This document shows positions 1 through 9,741 of a DNA stretch of 64,000 bases, one piece after another; the first letter of the stretch is position 1; every line of letters begins with the position of its first letter. Origin of the DNA: Plasmodiophora brassicae (lineage: Eukaryota; Endomyxa; Phytomyxea; Plasmodiophorida; Plasmodiophoridae); assembly GCA_039704465.1 (NCBI GenBank), contig JASFAU010000014.1:496001-560000 (forward strand). The letters are read 5' to 3'. Under the pieces are notes generated by a model. That model had not been told where the DNA came from, did no database searches, and saw only the letters and a program-made list of their open reading frames with translations. The translations under genes and the position numbers were made by a program.

Positions 1-195
1 CATCGGAGGTGTTTGCCCAACCCGCATCTCGTTCGCGGGTTGCTGCCAGCGTGCCAGGCCTGGGACATGTTGCCCAGGACCGCCACGGAACCTCAACAGT
101 CAACAGTCAGGACCTACCGGACGAGGTTCGTTGCTATTTCCGGCTCTGCCCGCTAGCGCTAGTCACTCAGCGGAGCGGCATTCCATCTACGTGCG

Positions 196-1776
196 ATGTC
201 GACCGTGGCGTCGCTGTTTGTGGCGATCGTGTCGTTGTTTCGTCTGTGCTCGTGCGCCGAGGTGGAGGACGCATTGACATCAGCGCTGATCTGGGCGGCC
301 TCCGAGGGCGACGGAGACCAGATTGCTGAGGTTCTGAGGCTTGGTGCTCCTGTCAACGGCAGGGACAATGAGGCGGTGATCATGGCGTGCACGGCAGGCA
401 ACCTTGGCGCTGTCAAGTTGCTTGTTCAGCACGGAGCCGACGTTCGAGCCCGCGATGATGAGTGCCTGGTACGGGCGGCAACTACGCCATCCCTCGACCT
501 TGTCAAGTACCTTGTTGAGGAATTACACACGCCTGTCAGTGCCCAGTCATATGCGTCGTTCGTCGACGCCATTGATACCGGGCATCCCGATATTGTCGAG
601 TATCTTCTTAGCAAAGATGCCAGCCCAAGCAGAGACAATGCGTTAGTCTGGTGGGCGGCGTACAAGTCCGGCCTGTCTGCCGTCACCAATGCGCTGTCAA
701 AGGCTGGTGGAATACCGCACGAATCTCTGCTGATTGCGGGTGTCGAGAATTCTGATTTAGGCCTGGTTCAATTTGCACTCCAACATGGTGCGTCCGGTGG
801 TGCTCAACAGGGCATCGTCATGGTCAACGCCTACCTTATGAATCTTACGTACATCGGGGATATGCTTGCCGATAACGTTGCACTGACCGGCGCCTGGTGG
901 CACCCAGAATTCCTTGACAAAATCGGGAACCCGGTCTCACCCGCCCTGATCCGGATCCTACAACACCCAAGAGTCTCCCTGGACGGCATCATCCGAGCCC
1001 TGGAATCAGCTGTGGACAGATGGGACTCTCGGTTGTTGCAGACGATTTTGTGGAATCTTAAGGGAGACGTTTGGTACGCTGCGGCGTGTCAGATAGCGCT
1101 CTCGAACAACGACAAGTTGCTGCACGGAATCACCAATGGCGTGTCTGGGGTCCTTCTCCATCATCTCTTGCGGACGATTAGCAGTAAGGATGACATTGAC
1201 AGCGATATGGCGGACGCGCTGCTCGCTCTGCCTGCTGTAGTGCACGCCATCAAATGTCAACAGTTGAACCACGACGCTGACAGCATGGCGGCCACTGAAT
1301 CCGACGTTTCTCATGATCAAGGCTCTCCGGTGCACTCTGCCTCGCCTGAATCTGCGCGGGAGTCGACGTCCATGCATACTGAACCACTGTCACCTGCAGG
1401 GAGTCTTACGCCTTCTACTGTACCTCTAGTGCCTGGGCCCTATGAACCTCCCCCCTCTGAGCTGATCAGTACGGAACCATCGTCGACTAGGGCGCTCAGT
1501 GCGGCTGCACCGCCCAGTCCCCTTATCCTCGACGGTGACGATGAACCTTTGTATATTGTCAAGGGCATCCTCGATTCCCGATATCGGCATGGCGACCTTC
1601 AATACCTTATCGACTGGGAAGGGTACCCCGTGTCAGAGCGGTCGTGGGAGCCAGCGACAAACCTACACGGCACTGGGGGCCTTTACCGTGCGATCGCCGA
1701 CTTCCACGCACGATGTCCCCAAAAGCCAGGCCCGGCACTGAAGCGCCGCAGGCGTACGAAGGGTTCGGGGCAGTAA
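196..1776 (+). CDS. Ankyrin-repeat protein with C-terminal chromodomain and signal-peptide-like start
   Basis: A 526-residue single-exon protein. Residues about 1-21 form a short hydrophobic stretch ending LCSCA, which looks like a signal peptide. Residues about 28-200 contain degenerate ankyrin repeats (for example [16 protein letters not shown] and [14 protein letters not shown]). A Pro/Ser/Thr-rich linker follows. Residues about 450-512 are a chromodomain with the aromatic-cage style pattern [20 protein letters not shown]. The tail is basic (KRRRRTK), like a nuclear localisation signal. Chromodomains of this form are common at the C-terminus of Ty3/gypsy integrases, but no polymerase or integrase is present here. 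Ankyrin plus chromodomain also recalls cpSRP43. Function is not known; binding of methyl-lysine or of a basic peptide is inference. The signal peptide and nuclear tail are hard to reconcile unless the protein is exported to another nucleus or the true start is downstream. Confidence 0.8.
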   Translation: MSTVASLFVAIVSLFRLCSCAEVEDALTSALIWAASEGDGDQIAEVLRLGAPVNGRDNEAVIMACTAGNLGAVKLLVQHGADVRARDDECLVRAATTPSLDLVKYLVEELHTPVSAQSYASFVDAIDTGHPDIVEYLLSKDASPSRDNALVWWAAYKSGLSAVTNALSKAGGIPHESLLIAGVENSDLGLVQFALQHGASGGAQQGIVMVNAYLMNLTYIGDMLADNVALTGAWWHPEFLDKIGNPVSPALIRILQHPRVSLDGIIRALESAVDRWDSRLLQTILWNLKGDVWYAAACQIALSNNDKLLHGITNGVSGVLLHHLLRTISSKDDIDSDMADALLALPAVVHAIKCQQLNHDADSMAATESDVSHDQGSPVHSASPESARESTSMHTEPLSPAGSLTPSTVPLVPGPYEPPPSELISTEPSSTRALSAAAPPSPLILDGDDEPLYIVKGILDSRYRHGDLQYLIDWEGYPVSERSWEPATNLHGTGGLYRAIADFHARCPQKPGPALKRRRRTKGSGQ

Positions 1777-2219
1777 ACTCGCAACATTTAACCAGTCACG
1801 AGTTCCCCTTCCCCAGGAAGAAGGTACCAACGACGAGGAAACCCGTCAGGCATGCATATGCATGCACGTATATATGCCGGTCATACCGCTCGCGGTCCGG
1901 TCAGGATTATATCGTCCGGTTCCTCGTCGTCTGCCTGGCACCGTCGTAGTAACTGTGATGGTCGTGCCCGTCGCAGGTTTTGATGTCCAGGTCAACAATC
2001 GAGTTCGCGGGACTGCTGCCAGACGAAGCCCAGCGAGAGAAATCCATCTTTATTGGTCATCTTGGCTGGTGTTTGAGAGAGCATCGAGTATGAATCCGGG
2101 GAAGGCAGCCCGATCACCAAGGCCACGGCGAGAACACGAAGCCAATACGTTGCTACAGAGCCATTAATGAATGGTGGCGAATTCCACCACCATTGATTAA
2201 TTAATTGGACCCTCAAACC
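1777..2219. other. Intergenic, no gene seen
   Basis: No convincing reading frame. It lies between the tail of the ankyrin-chromodomain gene and the end of the minus-strand secreted gene. I saw no repeat or RNA gene. Confidence 0.5.
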
Positions 2220-2800
2220 TCATTGCTCCTTATGTCCTCGAACGAATGTCACAAGCGGGAAATGATGCTGCCGGCGCTGATGATGATCGAATGTCGAAGG
2301 GGATGGCAGAAGCCGGCCCGATGCTGGCGCAGACCCTGAGTCGGGTGGATGAACAAAAGGGATCTCTTGGTATGTCCCGTATACGTCGGGGCTATAGTAC
2401 GAATGGAAGAGGTCGTTGTCCGGAACGTCAGCCTGGTACTTCTGGACTTCTATGTCTATCCTATTAGGTAATGCCACTCCACATTTATCGCATTGGGGAA
2501 GTTCATAGACGCACATTCTATCGGACACATGCTGCACTCGTCGCACCTTGCATGCTTTGTTCGCTCGTTAATTTGACCCCAGCGCAAGCAGATCGTCCTC
2601 CATCACCATATTGCGCGCATTGTTGCTGAAGGTTGATGCGCGTTGCTCGTGGTGCTAGGGTAAGTATGATCACCTCGTCCGTACGACGTATCGTTGTCGT
2701 CTGCGCCGACACCCTCTTCATTGTTATGGTCGCCAGCGCATACCAAAACTCCAACCAGCACGATGATGAGAAGAGGTGCAAATATTTTCAGAACTGCCAT
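2220..2800 (-). CDS. Small putative secreted protein, two exons (splice site unresolved)
   Basis: The start codon at 2800 opens a hydrophobic signal peptide (MAVLKIFAPLLIIVLVGVLV) and a polar region. A second reading frame from about 2546 to 2220 carries a CxxC motif (QCDKCGVALPN) and a YYSPDVYGTYQEIP segment. Both parts align in order with the neighbouring gene at 3024-3686 (CEHCARQLPS and DVDYATYHEMP), so they are most likely two exons of one gene. The two frames are offset; the joint lies between about 2550 and 2650, but I could not settle it. Function unknown. A cysteine-containing secreted protein is all that can be claimed. Confidence 0.5.
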
Positions 2801-3023
2801 TAGTTTAGGGTAGGTGAACTGAATGACAGCACACGCAGCAGAGTTTGTCCTGTCGGCTGTCGCGCTCTTCGACGCTGCCGCGCAGACCGAAATTTACGCG
2901 TCGAACAATGGATCAGAGGGAAGAATGAAGGAGACAAGGTTGTGTTTATAAGACAGCGTCGCGAGTGTTGCGCGCGTGCTTTCGAAAGGGTCGGCAACAA
3001 CCGGAGGACGGACAGCGCATCGA

Positions 3024-3686
3024 TCAATCGCGGCGTCGCTGTTTGCAGTCCGTCTTCTTCTTGCTATAAGCTTGCTTCTGGACAGTCTGTCGCGACGACG
3101 ATATCGATGCATGGGGCGGCTCATGAATCGGCTGCGAGGGGAGCTGAGGCATCTCATGATACGTCGCATAGTCGACGTCGAAGTACGGGTACTGTGAACG
3201 GGGACCTGAACGGGCGTGATGGTAACTGCCGCCTTCGCTCGGGATGTACGATATTGGCATTCCGGGACGTTCACCAGCTCGTTGACGGTAGGGGCTATTG
3301 TCCCTACCGGATTCAGAGGCGGGCAAGACCCCGTGGTCAGAGATGCGCCGGCTATTGTACGGTGCGGTCTGGACGCCGTTGTACCCGGCCTGGAGATGAT
3401 TCGCCGACGTCGAAGGCAATTGCCGGGCGCAGTGCTCGCATGTGGTCTGGAGGTCAAACGTTCCGTAGTCGGCGTTGTACCACTTACTAAGCACGCAAAG
3501 AGGGTTGTCATTCGAGTCTCCGGGCTGGCAGTTGTGGTCTTCGCTCCGTACCCGGGATGACGACGCCTGGCCTTTGGTACGGTACTTGCCTTTCGCGAAG
3601 ACGCTGCCCTCGTTCTTGTCGACGGCGGCAGCCAGGAAAAAGGTTAGAAAAGTTGCCAGCAACATGCATACGTTCAGGACGGCCAT
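3024..3686 (-). CDS. Putative secreted protein, paralogue of the 2.2-2.8 kb gene
   Basis: 220 residues from the ATG at 3686. A strong signal peptide (MAVLNVCMLLATFLTFFLAA) is followed by a polar, Ser/Arg/Tyr-rich mature region with a CxxC pair (TTCEHCARQLP) and no further membrane segment. The C-terminus is basic. It shares its start, CxxC motif and a YxxYxEMP-like segment with the next gene downstream on the same strand, so the two look like a tandem duplicate. I do not recognise a domain. The upstream GTG at 3692 is not used, since ATG is expected in a eukaryote. Confidence 0.55.
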   Translation of the reverse strand: MAVLNVCMLLATFLTFFLAAAVDKNEGSVFAKGKYRTKGQASSSRVRSEDHNCQPGDSNDNPLCVLSKWYNADYGTFDLQTTCEHCARQLPSTSANHLQAGYNGVQTAPYNSRRISDHGVLPASESGRDNSPYRQRAGERPGMPISYIPSEGGSYHHARSGPRSQYPYFDVDYATYHEMPQLPSQPIHEPPHASISSSRQTVQKQAYSKKKTDCKQRRRD

Positions 3687-3786
3687 TGTCACAACTACAA
3701 CGACAATCCGATTTGGTGCAATGGCCTGGTCGACGCCGAGGACAGCGCATGCCGCAGGTCACGGTGTCTGAGGGCACTCCATATTT

Positions 3787-4761
3787 ACACCGGGATGGTA
3801 AGCCCCAGTGGGCTCGGGAAACTGCGTCAGTACATTTGTAAAGCGCGGCCAGTGCGTTCGCACAAGGTGCGCAGTGCGTTCGTAAACTGCGTCAGTGGGG
3901 GGTTGGTCCAACAGCGGCGGGGGGCCGCCCGCCGCACTGGGCCTGCCTCACCTACAGAAATAGATGGGCTTGGGCCGGCCTCACCTACAGAAATAGATGG
4001 GCTATACAGCCAGGACCTGTAAAAAAAGTCGGGTTGTAGCCCGATGATCAAGCTCCAAACGCGTCTTCGGGCCGTCTTTCGTTGCCCAAGTTGGGCACAT
4101 CGTTGCTGGCGCGAAGAAGTGCCAGACCAGACGCAAGCAATAATGGCGGTCTGCGTATCATTTTCATCAAGTTCGAGGCGTACCCTCGTCATTGTCAGGA
4201 AGCACAATCGGCACTCGATCTGTCGTGGTAGCCGCGTCCCAGAATACTGCGGTGAACACAGGCCGGGCGTTTCGAGGTCTACGACGGTGCAGATAACGCC
4301 CATCAGTTTGTCTGGCAGAGACAGTTTGAATTTCTTCCGGCTGCTAATGTCATGACGCATCGTCCGATCCATTGATCTCATTGCTCTTCTGCTCCGACTC
4401 GCTTGTCTCACCGCCTGCATCGTCACCTTGTTTAGATGATCCCACTGGACGTATCGTTTCTCACTAATAATTGCAGGCCTATGCAGGCGGGCGCCACGTC
4501 GGCGTGCTCCTTCGATAAACGAATGTTCGGGAGGTCACGCATCGTACCTAGCTGACACATTCCTGTTGTACGGGGTTTGGTGGTAGAGTAGCGCGCGCTG
4601 GCGTACCATCTAGGTTCCAGAAAGGCCTTCGAGCTTGGGTCGTTAGGAATCCGTGTATATGTACGTTCCACGTCTAACTCCAACCGACGTCACTGGGAGT
4701 ACACGCCGAATATCGAATCGGCAGAGAGAGACATGTATTTGGGCGGCTGTATCAGAGCGGG
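3787..4761. other. Mostly non-coding stretch with weak minus-strand frames
   Basis: Minus-strand open frames at about 3827-4426 and 4432-4683 have no recognisable domain. Part of the first (KLMGVICTVVDLETPG) reads protein-like, and the two could be exons of one small gene, but I cannot support a model. The 33-bp tandem repeat lies inside. Confidence 0.3.
3938..4003. repeat. Tandem duplication of a 33-bp unit
   Basis: Two adjacent 33-bp copies (3938-3970 and 3971-4003) that differ at one or two bases. The unit length is a multiple of three. In a minus-strand open frame it gives a repeated SPSISVGEAGP peptide, but that frame is not convincingly a gene. Confidence 0.85.
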
Positions 4762-5579
4762 TTACGTGGCTCTGTTGGGGAACGGTTGCGCCTGAGAGTT
4801 GAACGCCAGTGGGTTGAGGTTGCCAAACTGCTGCTGCTGCTGCTGTTGGGCAGGCGGTACCTGCGGTGGGTACCCGAACGCAGCTGGTTGCTGCGGTGGG
4901 TACCCGTACTGAGCGTACGGCAGCTGCTGCTGCTGTTGCTGTGGGGGATACCCCGGCATCCCATATGGCGGCTGCTGGGCAGGAGCACCATACGGGTGCT
5001 GTTGCATCGGAACTCCATACGGGGCAGCAGGCGACGGCATGCCATAGGGTGACGGCTGGGCGCCGTACGCCTGCGGCGGGAACATTGCAGCGGGATCCGG
5101 TGCGAACGGCGCCTTGGTGCCCATGGAGGCACCGGCGAACGCCGGGCTCCCCGTCGGTTTCGGCTGTGCCGCTTGCTGTGCCTTCGCCTTCTCCGTCAGA
5201 CTGTCGATGTTCGTCAGGTTCGCCCAGAGGTCTTCCTGCTTCTTCGGGCCCGCCTGCGACTGCTGCATCGGCGAAGGCGCCGCTGACCCGACCTTGGATA
5301 CCGGCGCATCAAGCAGGTCGTTCATGGGCACCGCCATGGTGCGCGTCGAATCGGGCGCCGACGGCTTCTTGTCGGCGAACCACTCGTTCTGCGTCATGCT
5401 GGTCGGCGTCGTCGACTGGCTGTTCAGCGTCGAGAAGAAATCGTACGAGTTTGCCGCCTGCTGCTGCTGCTGCTGCGAAGCAGGTGCCATCATCATCGCA
5501 GGCTGTTGCTGTTGAGGTGCGGGCGGGCCCGACATGAAATCAGCAAAGTCCAAGTCGCCCGCAGGCTGCGACCGAGGTG

Positions 5580-5617
<38 letters not shown>

Positions 5618-6522
5618 GCGGGAGCGGCGCTCAGGAAATCGCCCATCTCCTCGTCGCTAGCATGCCCGCTGGGCGGCTGCGGCGCGTCGGATTTCTTCTT
5701 CTTCTTCTTCTTCTTCTCCTTCTTCGGCTTGTCAGCGCCCGCTTCGTCTCCCTTCTCCTTCTTCTTCTTCTCCTTTTTCGCTTTCGAGTCCGGTTGCTGC
5801 TGTTTCGGTCCCGCGTCATCGTTGTCGTCATCTTCATCGTCCAGCTTCTTCGGCTTCTTCTTTTCCTTCTTCTTCTCGCTGTCGCCCCTCTTCTTCGGCG
5901 CCGGCTCGTCGTCGAAGTCGTCGAGCTCGTTCTGGCCCATTGACGCCGACCCGTCCTTGAACTTGCTTTCGTATTCGCTCTTGGGCGCGTCGCCGAAGTT
6001 GTCGTTCGACTTCGAGAAGTTGCTCTGGAACCCGCCGCCCGACGTGTTCACGTTCGAGTTGCTGATGGCCGTGATCTTGTTCTTGGTCCTGGCGGAGACG
6101 GCGCGCTCCTCGTTCCGCTTGGCGTCGTCGTCGAGCAGGGCAAGGATCTGGACCGTTTTCCGACGCACGTCCTCGCCGAGCTCCGGGTTCTCCACGTATT
6201 CCGTGAACTTGCTGAGCGCCTCGAACCGACGCCGGCGCTGCTTCATGTCGTGGACGAACCGTTCGCTGCCATTGCGAAGCAGGAACTCGACGAGCAGGCA
6301 CGCCTTGAGCACGTGGCGTGGGTAGGTGACGTCCGTCAATCGCTTCCAGAGCATGGACATGCAGGAATCGTAATGCTCGCGCTGCGACGTCATGTCGGCG
6401 ATCTGATGCATCAGCGTGCTGGACGCGCCCCAGGGCTCGTTCGATGTCGCATCGCGGACGAGCTTCTCGCCTTCGGTGAAGAGCAGGACGTTGTCCTTGA
6501 CCTTCCGCAGCACCTGCTTCAT
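4762..6522 (-). CDS. Epsin-like ENTH-domain clathrin adaptor
   Basis: The N-terminal about 150 residues match the ENTH domain (VRDATSNEPWGASSTLM, then MLWKRLTDV, LRNGSERFVHDMK, VRRKTVQILALLDDD, RNEERAVSARTK). ENTH domains bind PtdIns(4,5)P2 and bend membrane during clathrin-coated vesicle formation. After it come a long Lys/Glu-rich charged region, poly-Gln tracts, short acidic-Phe motifs (DFADFMSG, EEMGDFLSA) that resemble adaptor-binding peptides, and a Gln/Pro/Tyr/Gly-rich tail with repeated PYGMP-type units. I found no NPF motif; the tail ends near NPLAF. From the ATG at 6522 the protein is 586 residues. The same frame is open up to 6624 without an earlier convincing ATG, so a few N-terminal residues could come from an upstream exon. 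It is divergent with the next gene about 180 bp away. Confidence 0.9.
5581..5616. repeat. CTG trinucleotide run coding poly-glutamine
   Basis: Twelve consecutive CTG units on the plus strand, read as CAG (Gln) in the minus-strand epsin gene. Other shorter CTG runs occur near 4831, 4921, 5460 and 5500, and a TTC-rich run near 5692-5790 codes poly-lysine in the same gene. Confidence 0.95.
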
Positions 6523-6701
6523 CTGCGCTGTTATCGACCTCAACCAGCGGTCGTTGCTATGGGCCTGTGCGCCTCGTTGCCACACGACGTTGACCCAGTG
6601 GGGAGGCGCGTGCCCAGGAGTCACTGCGCAGCAGTACGTATATCACGCTGCGCCCTAAGATTGCCGCCGATCCTGATCGGCCCGCCGTACCATTGGGCGC
6701 A

Positions 6702-7628
6702 ATGGGCGCTGGACCATCTGGACCATCCCTGGACGACGACAAGCTCGACGACGCGATCGTCAAGGATGAGTCGTCGCAGGACGACCCTGAGAAAGTCATC
6801 GACCGGACGGGGCAGCAGAAGAAAGTGGATCCAGCGAAGAAGGCTCGCGCCGCCGCCTTGGTCGACGAGTGCATCCGCGATTTCGACCGGCTGTTCGATG
6901 TCGGGTTCGAAGGGCTCGGCAAAAGTCAAGCGGATCTCCTGCGACAGGTCCAGCAGGTCGTGTTCCTACGTGGCACGATCCGCCTGCATTCGGCGCTTCG
7001 TGCCCGGTTCGACACGAAGACGCAGTCGTTCGTCGTCCGACACCTGGAGCAGATCCACAGGGGCGATACCGCCAACTGGGAGGCGATACACGGCGCCTAC
7101 AAGCGCATGCTGTCGACGATACGTCCAGCGAAGCGGATCCTGATGGCGATGCCGCTGGACGTCCTGTTCTCTGTCGGCAACGGGAACGTGTTCAACGCCA
7201 TGTTCCCCTACATGGCGATCAGCGATCGTGGGCGGCTTGCTTGTGTATCGCGGACGTTCCTGGCGGCGATGAACACGCGCGTCGAATGGCGCGCCCTGTC
7301 CATGCTGGCCTGGATCGGTGAGACCTACCGGATCTGGTTCGACGCGCACATGGGCGTTCTGGTCGAAACGTTGCACTACCTGGACCTGCAGCACGCCATG
7401 AGGAACGAGAAGTCTCACGTCGAGTTCCTGATGGCCGGCCAGCGCGCCTTCAAGACCAAGGTTGACGCCGTCCTGCCATTACGGGACGATGAGCGTGCGT
7501 ACTGGCGCCAGAACGTCTTCGGGTACTCGCTCAGCGCCAAACATCGCCTACATGCCCTCATGCACGTGAAGTTCTTCAGACCGATCCTCACTGAGCACTT
7601 CATTAAGATGGCGCGACACAGTATCTAG
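6702..7628 (+). CDS. Hypothetical protein with F-box-like segment
   Basis: 308 residues from the ATG at 6702. The N-terminus is acidic and low-complexity. A helical region around residues 45-150 follows. At about residues 150-200 a segment reads MPLDVLFSV, FPYMAISDRGRLACVSRTF, EWRAL, which has the spacing of an F-box (leucine-rich, C-V-S-R-x-F, then W). F-box proteins recruit substrates to SCF ubiquitin ligases. I see no WD40, LRR or Kelch partner domain, so the substrate side is unknown. It is head-to-head with the epsin gene and probably shares its promoter. Confidence 0.6.
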   Translation: MGAGPSGPSLDDDKLDDAIVKDESSQDDPEKVIDRTGQQKKVDPAKKARAAALVDECIRDFDRLFDVGFEGLGKSQADLLRQVQQVVFLRGTIRLHSALRARFDTKTQSFVVRHLEQIHRGDTANWEAIHGAYKRMLSTIRPAKRILMAMPLDVLFSVGNGNVFNAMFPYMAISDRGRLACVSRTFLAAMNTRVEWRALSMLAWIGETYRIWFDAHMGVLVETLHYLDLQHAMRNEKSHVEFLMAGQRAFKTKVDAVLPLRDDERAYWRQNVFGYSLSAKHRLHALMHVKFFRPILTEHFIKMARHSI

Positions 7629-7704
7629 ACATTGTATAAATTATGGCGGTACAATGACTAGTTCGTAAACACCTCGTGGCGAGATCTCGACATCAGTCGT
7701 TAAG

Positions 7705-8124
7705 ATGTCAACCACTTGCATGTGCTCGGAACGCAGGAACGGGTTCTGGATCCGGGTGGCCATAGCCATATTGATGCTGTCCAGGAATTCTGTGCTGAAA
7801 CAGGAACTGGAAAACGGGACCCGGATTACGAGTCAAATGACATCAGGAATCCCTGGCGACGATCTGATTGCAACTTTGCACAAAGTCGACCTACGCTTTA
7901 CAGGATGTTCCGTGCTCGATCTGCCCGTCGATCAGGTGCTCGATCCAGCAACGATCAAGAGCAACGCCGGGCTGGGTAAGCACCCATATGCGTTCGCCAA
8001 CCCGCCGACCCCCCGTCCGAATCAGGCGCCAGTCCTTCGTTGCAAATCTTGGCAGCGCATTTGCCCAAATGGTCCAACAGCGACCGTGGCTGATCCAGTG
8101 ATGCCACCAGGCAACTCGAAGTAA
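7705..8124 (+). pseudogene. C-terminal fragment of the TBC/Rab-GAP-like family
   Basis: From about 7715 the sequence matches the last third of the gene at 13646-14749 (here NGFWIRVAIAILMLSRNS, there DGFWIRVATAVLMLSRDA; then TSGIPGDDLIATLHKVDL). Everything upstream, including the signal peptide, arginine finger and YxQ motif, is missing; homology stops abruptly near the start. The 139-codon frame is intact and ATG-started, but it lacks any catalytic part. It most likely arose by a partial duplication. It ends 215 bp from the convergent, frameshifted seven-TM copy. Confidence 0.75.
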
Positions 8125-8339
8125 TTAACAACATGATCTCCCCCTCAACATAGCGTGCAGCTGGGTATAAGCAGTGACTGTCGCAAACGAATTATAAGCG
8201 CGCACAGCTGTATGTATTGAGCAGAGAGAGGTTCATCTTCATCAGTAGTTAGTACTAGTAGTACTGCGTACAAATTAGGAAAGTGTAATGTTCATCAGGT
8301 GATTGCAAATTGGCTTCCAGGCGGTTTGAGGTCACCGCC

Positions 8340-9288
8340 TCATTGGTCTTCTGCCTCGTCGACTCCGACTTCGTATTTGTCTTGCTTGCTCGTCTGCATG
8401 GTCGTTACGGGCTTCGATTGACGCTCTGCCGTGTTACCATCGGCACATTTGACTCGAGCAGCCCGAGCAGCAATTTTCCGGTGGATAATGAACGCCACCG
8501 TTATGGCAATGACTGAGTCCAGGATCTGTTGCCCCTTTCGAAGACCAGACAGGCCAGTCAGACCGTTTATCTGGTCCAGCGTGTTGAAGGTCTGGCTGAT
8601 AAGGGACGACCCGAACGACATCAGAACGAGATAGAACGTCGTCAAGTTCTCTTTCTTCACCGTCGTCCTCTTGAAGTCAATGAGGCCTTTCACCGCGAAG
8701 AAGAACGGGGTTACCATGGCGATAATAGCGGAGAACATTAGCACTGTCGACGACAAGCTTGAAGCTGGTGAGCTATCGGCGTCTGGGCTTCCTCTACGGA
8801 TCAGGTAGCATGCGTACTCGCCAGGGACAATTGGGCCGTTCACTTGGAATCCCATAATCGCTTTCCAGACCGAGGCAACCGACCCTATAATCTGAACTTG
8901 GAGGACGGAGATCTTCATGACAATCTGCGCCTTCCGATTCATCTGATAGAACGAGAAGATTACGCGGTTGGAGAAGAGTAAGATCTGGGAACCGAGATCT
9001 ATGGCAACAGGATCAGACGCTCCGGTTTCTAACGGTTGGAATTCGGCCGGCTGGCATACATAGAACGGCGGATGTGTTGTAGAAAAGGTCACATCCATGG
9101 GGAATCCACGGCAAAGGCGCCGATGCCAGGTACAAGACAGCGGCACCGATATTAAGCCCCGCCAGCATGAGGTTCGTCCTGTGGTCGTACTGCTTGAATC
9201 GTATGCAAATGTACGAGTAGTATCCGAATGTAAACAAGAACGCCATGGCAGTCAGCGCGCCGCCGACTTCATACGCTTCCACGCCCAT
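8340..9288 (-). pseudogene. Frameshifted copy of the seven-TM membrane protein
   Basis: Two minus-strand frames, 9288 to 9013 and about 9060 to 8340, together align end to end with the intact 328-residue protein at 9742-10728 (start MGVEAYEVGGALTAMAFLF versus MGVSAHGVGDTLTALIFLF). They are separated by a net indel of about 7 nt between roughly 9010 and 9065, which breaks the frame after TM2. No splice sites there would repair it convincingly. Most of the seven hydrophobic segments and the RKIAARAARVK membrane-exit motif are preserved, so the break is recent, or it is an assembly error. Without it the protein would be about 316 residues. Confidence 0.7.
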
Positions 9289-9741
9289 GTCGGGCGATGA
9301 TACCTATATGCCCAAATGATCGCTACTGGTACCTATTTTCAATCGTGCTCGCATCATCAGCCCCGGTTTTAAAGACGCCTGAAGTGATGGGTGAGTTCCT
9401 GTGATCCGTATATGACGCTGTCCCGGCCAACGGGATCCAGCTGGTCCCAATTAGCCACGTTGTTACGAACCCCTGCCTGCGACTTGATCGTAACATATTG
9501 CACCTGATCATGACTGGATGGACCGCTCTCGATCTTTCTGCTGACCGGGTCTTCATGTCCAACAACGATCGATCGAAAGCAGTTAATACTGCCTGCTCGC
9601 GAAAATCAAAGATGAACAATTTATTGAGTAGAACCTTCATTTCCATCGCCTTCTGCAGGGAAGGGGCGATGTTGAAGTGACTGGAATTGGCAAAGTAAGG
9701 CACGCTTGAGGGGATGGATGGATGTGGGGCGCCCAGGAACG
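9289..9741. other. Spacer between the two seven-TM copies
   Basis: A minus-strand frame at 9323-9703 has no recognisable domain and looks like chance. Nothing else seen. Confidence 0.4.

Noticed and set aside
1499..1776. Ty3/gypsy retrotransposon remnant
   Set aside because: Only a chromodomain is present, inside an intact ankyrin gene, without reverse transcriptase, integrase or LTRs nearby.
5506..6325. Plus-strand Leu- and Phe-rich frames opposite the epsin gene
   Set aside because: They are complements of the poly-Gln and poly-Lys tracts.
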